Assembly: GCF_032341175.1 (NCBI RefSeq)
Contig: NZ_CP135435.1
Span: 1,488,001-1,552,000 of the forward strand
Reading direction: 5' to 3'
Source: Bacillus sp. DTU_2020_1000418_1_SI_GHA_SEK_038
GTDB lineage: Bacteria; Bacillota; Bacilli; Bacillales; Cytobacillaceae
Length of the DNA: 64,000 bases
Each line of letters opens with the position of its first letter. Position 1 is the first letter of the stretch. The notes beneath the pieces are model-generated. The model had not been told where the DNA came from, did not search any database, and was given only the letters and a program-made list of their open reading frames with translations. Shown here piece by piece: positions 63,000 to 64,000 of the stretch. Both the position numbers and the translations under genes were made by a program.

Positions 63000-64000
63000 A
63001 TGAAAAAGCCAGCGTGGTTACTAGTAAGCCTAATGCTAGTATTGTCTATGTTCTTAGCTGCATGTTCCGGCGGACAGCAGACAACCCAGCCAAAAGAAGA
63101 AACACCGGCAAAAGAAGAAACACCGGCAAAAGAAGAACCGAAAAATGAAGGACCTGTTACAGGTGGAGACCTAGTGGTTGGATCAACAGGTGCACCGACA
63201 ATGTTTAACCCTTTATATTCAAATGATGCATCAAGCGGTGATATTGAAGATATGATTTTTAGCAGTTTAACAGGTTCTGATATTGAACTTAATACAATAA
63301 CAGAAGGCAATCTTGCTGAGTCACTAGAGGCTTCAGAAGATGGTAAAGAATTTACTGTAAAGATTGTTGAAAATGCAAAATTCCATGATGGCGAGCCATT
63401 AGATGCAGATGATGTTGTATTTACATACAGCATTCCATTAAGCCCAGATTATGATGGCGTCCGTAAGTCATATTTTGAAAATATCGAAAAGATCGAAAAA
63501 ATTGACCAATATACTGTTAAATTTACTTTAAAGCAAGTGGATGCTCAATTCCCAGTAGTTAGTCTTGGATTCGGAATTCTTCCTGAGCATATCTTAAAAG
63601 ATGTTCCGATTGCGGATCTTGGAGAGCATGAATTTAACACGAAAAACCCGATTGGTTCAGGTCCATTCAAGTTTGATGAGTGGAAAGATGGTGAGTACGT
63701 AAGGGTTGTTGCTAATGATGATTATTTTGACGGCCGTCCGTACTTAGATTCTGTCACTTATAAGCTTGTTCCAGATGCAAACGCTATTCTTGCTCAACTG
63801 CAAGCTGGAGACATTGATTACTATGCAGGTATCGCACAGCCAGACGTTCCAACAGTTGAAAGCTTTGCTGATGCTACTGGACTTCGTCTAGAATCAGGTT
63901 TAGCCCTTTCCTACACATATCTAGCTTTAAACCAGCGTGACGCAAAGTTTCAGGATAAGAAAGTTCGTCAAGCGATCACTCATGCAATTGATCGTAAAGC
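63000..64000 (+). CDS. appA: Oligopeptide-binding lipoprotein AppA, 3' end cut off
   Basis: The frame runs from ATG 63000 to the window end, 333 codons seen. Signal peptide MKKPAWLLVSLMLV with lipobox FLAAC, then a linker with the repeated unit AKEETP, then a family 5 solute-binding domain (GGDLVVGSTGAPTMFNPLY). The ribosome site is AAGGGGG. ATG 62996 is in another frame. It should capture peptides for AppDF and the permeases AppBC beyond the window. Confidence 0.9.
   Translation, partial: MKKPAWLLVSLMLVLSMFLAACSGGQQTTQPKEETPAKEETPAKEEPKNEGPVTGGDLVVGSTGAPTMFNPLYSNDASSGDIEDMIFSSLTGSDIELNTITEGNLAESLEASEDGKEFTVKIVENAKFHDGEPLDADDVVFTYSIPLSPDYDGVRKSYFENIEKIEKIDQYTVKFTLKQVDAQFPVVSLGFGILPEHILKDVPIADLGEHEFNTKNPIGSGPFKFDEWKDGEYVRVVANDDYFDGRPYLDSVTYKLVPDANAILAQLQAGDIDYYAGIAQPDVPTVESFADATGLRLESGLALSYTYLALNQRDAKFQDKKVRQAITHAIDRK

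Overview
The window is 64 kb of low-GC Firmicute DNA from a spore-forming member of the Bacillaceae. Evidence: strong AGGAGG-type ribosome sites with frequent TTG and GTG starts; a complete gerPABCDEF spore-coat operon with a sigma-K promoter; and a long gene order that, from memory, follows the Bacillus subtilis yis-yit-arg-yja-app region (addBA, gerP, yisL, yajQ/yitK, cvfB/yitL, degV/yitS, yitT, yitU, yitV, yitW, argCJBD, argF, yjzC, yjzD, yjaU, yjaV, med, comZ, fabH, fabF, yjaZ, appDFA). The genus cannot be fixed from sequence alone. No rRNA, tRNA, CRISPR or phage was seen. One mobile element, a group II intron, is present.

Region by region. 1-12.4 kb: a truncated MalT/BTAD-type regulator, then a LIV/HAAT-type ABC importer (binding lipoprotein, two ATPases, two permeases), a 58-aa protein, a KASIII-like thiolase-fold enzyme, an alpha/beta hydrolase, an SDR reductase and an acyl-CoA ligase. 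It reads as an uptake-plus-acyl-CoA metabolism locus of unknown substrate. 12.5-22.3 kb: the AddAB recombination nuclease, gerP on the minus strand, yisL. 22.4-29.5 kb: a FIST-PAS-GGDEF-EAL protein with a damaged GGDEF motif, a DUF2777-like protein, a membrane-anchored GH13 protein, a YajQ-family protein and CvfB. 29.6-35.3 kb: small Bacillaceae proteins, DegV, YitT, a HAD phosphatase, a hydrolase and SufT/DsrE-like proteins.

35.4-42.4 kb is an anaerobic-metabolism island between yitW and argC. It carries a radical SAM/SPASM enzyme, moaA, the di-iron repair protein ScdA, moeA, mobB, ywiC and fnr. Three promoters have good TGTGA-N6-TCACT-type Fnr boxes centred 29.5 bp before a -10 hexamer (that is, at -41.5), and a fourth has a weak one. 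42.5-48 kb holds the arginine genes with ARG-box-like sites but no carAB. 48.2-50.9 kb is clpB with a CtsR operator. 51-57.5 kb holds yjzD, yjaU, yjaV, med-comZ, an unrecognised gene, and fabH-fabF with a FapR-like box inside the promoter. 57.6-59.5 kb is a group II intron lying directly after the fabF terminator, followed by a 21-bp minisatellite. 59.7-64 kb: yjaZ and the start of the app oligopeptide transporter (appA runs off the window).

The most unusual non-coding signal is a modular, nested-palindrome repeat in three copies (25.4, 29.5 and 50.9 kb). Each copy lies between a bidirectional terminator and the stop codon of a minus-strand gene. Its stems carry compensatory changes between copies, so structure appears to be conserved.
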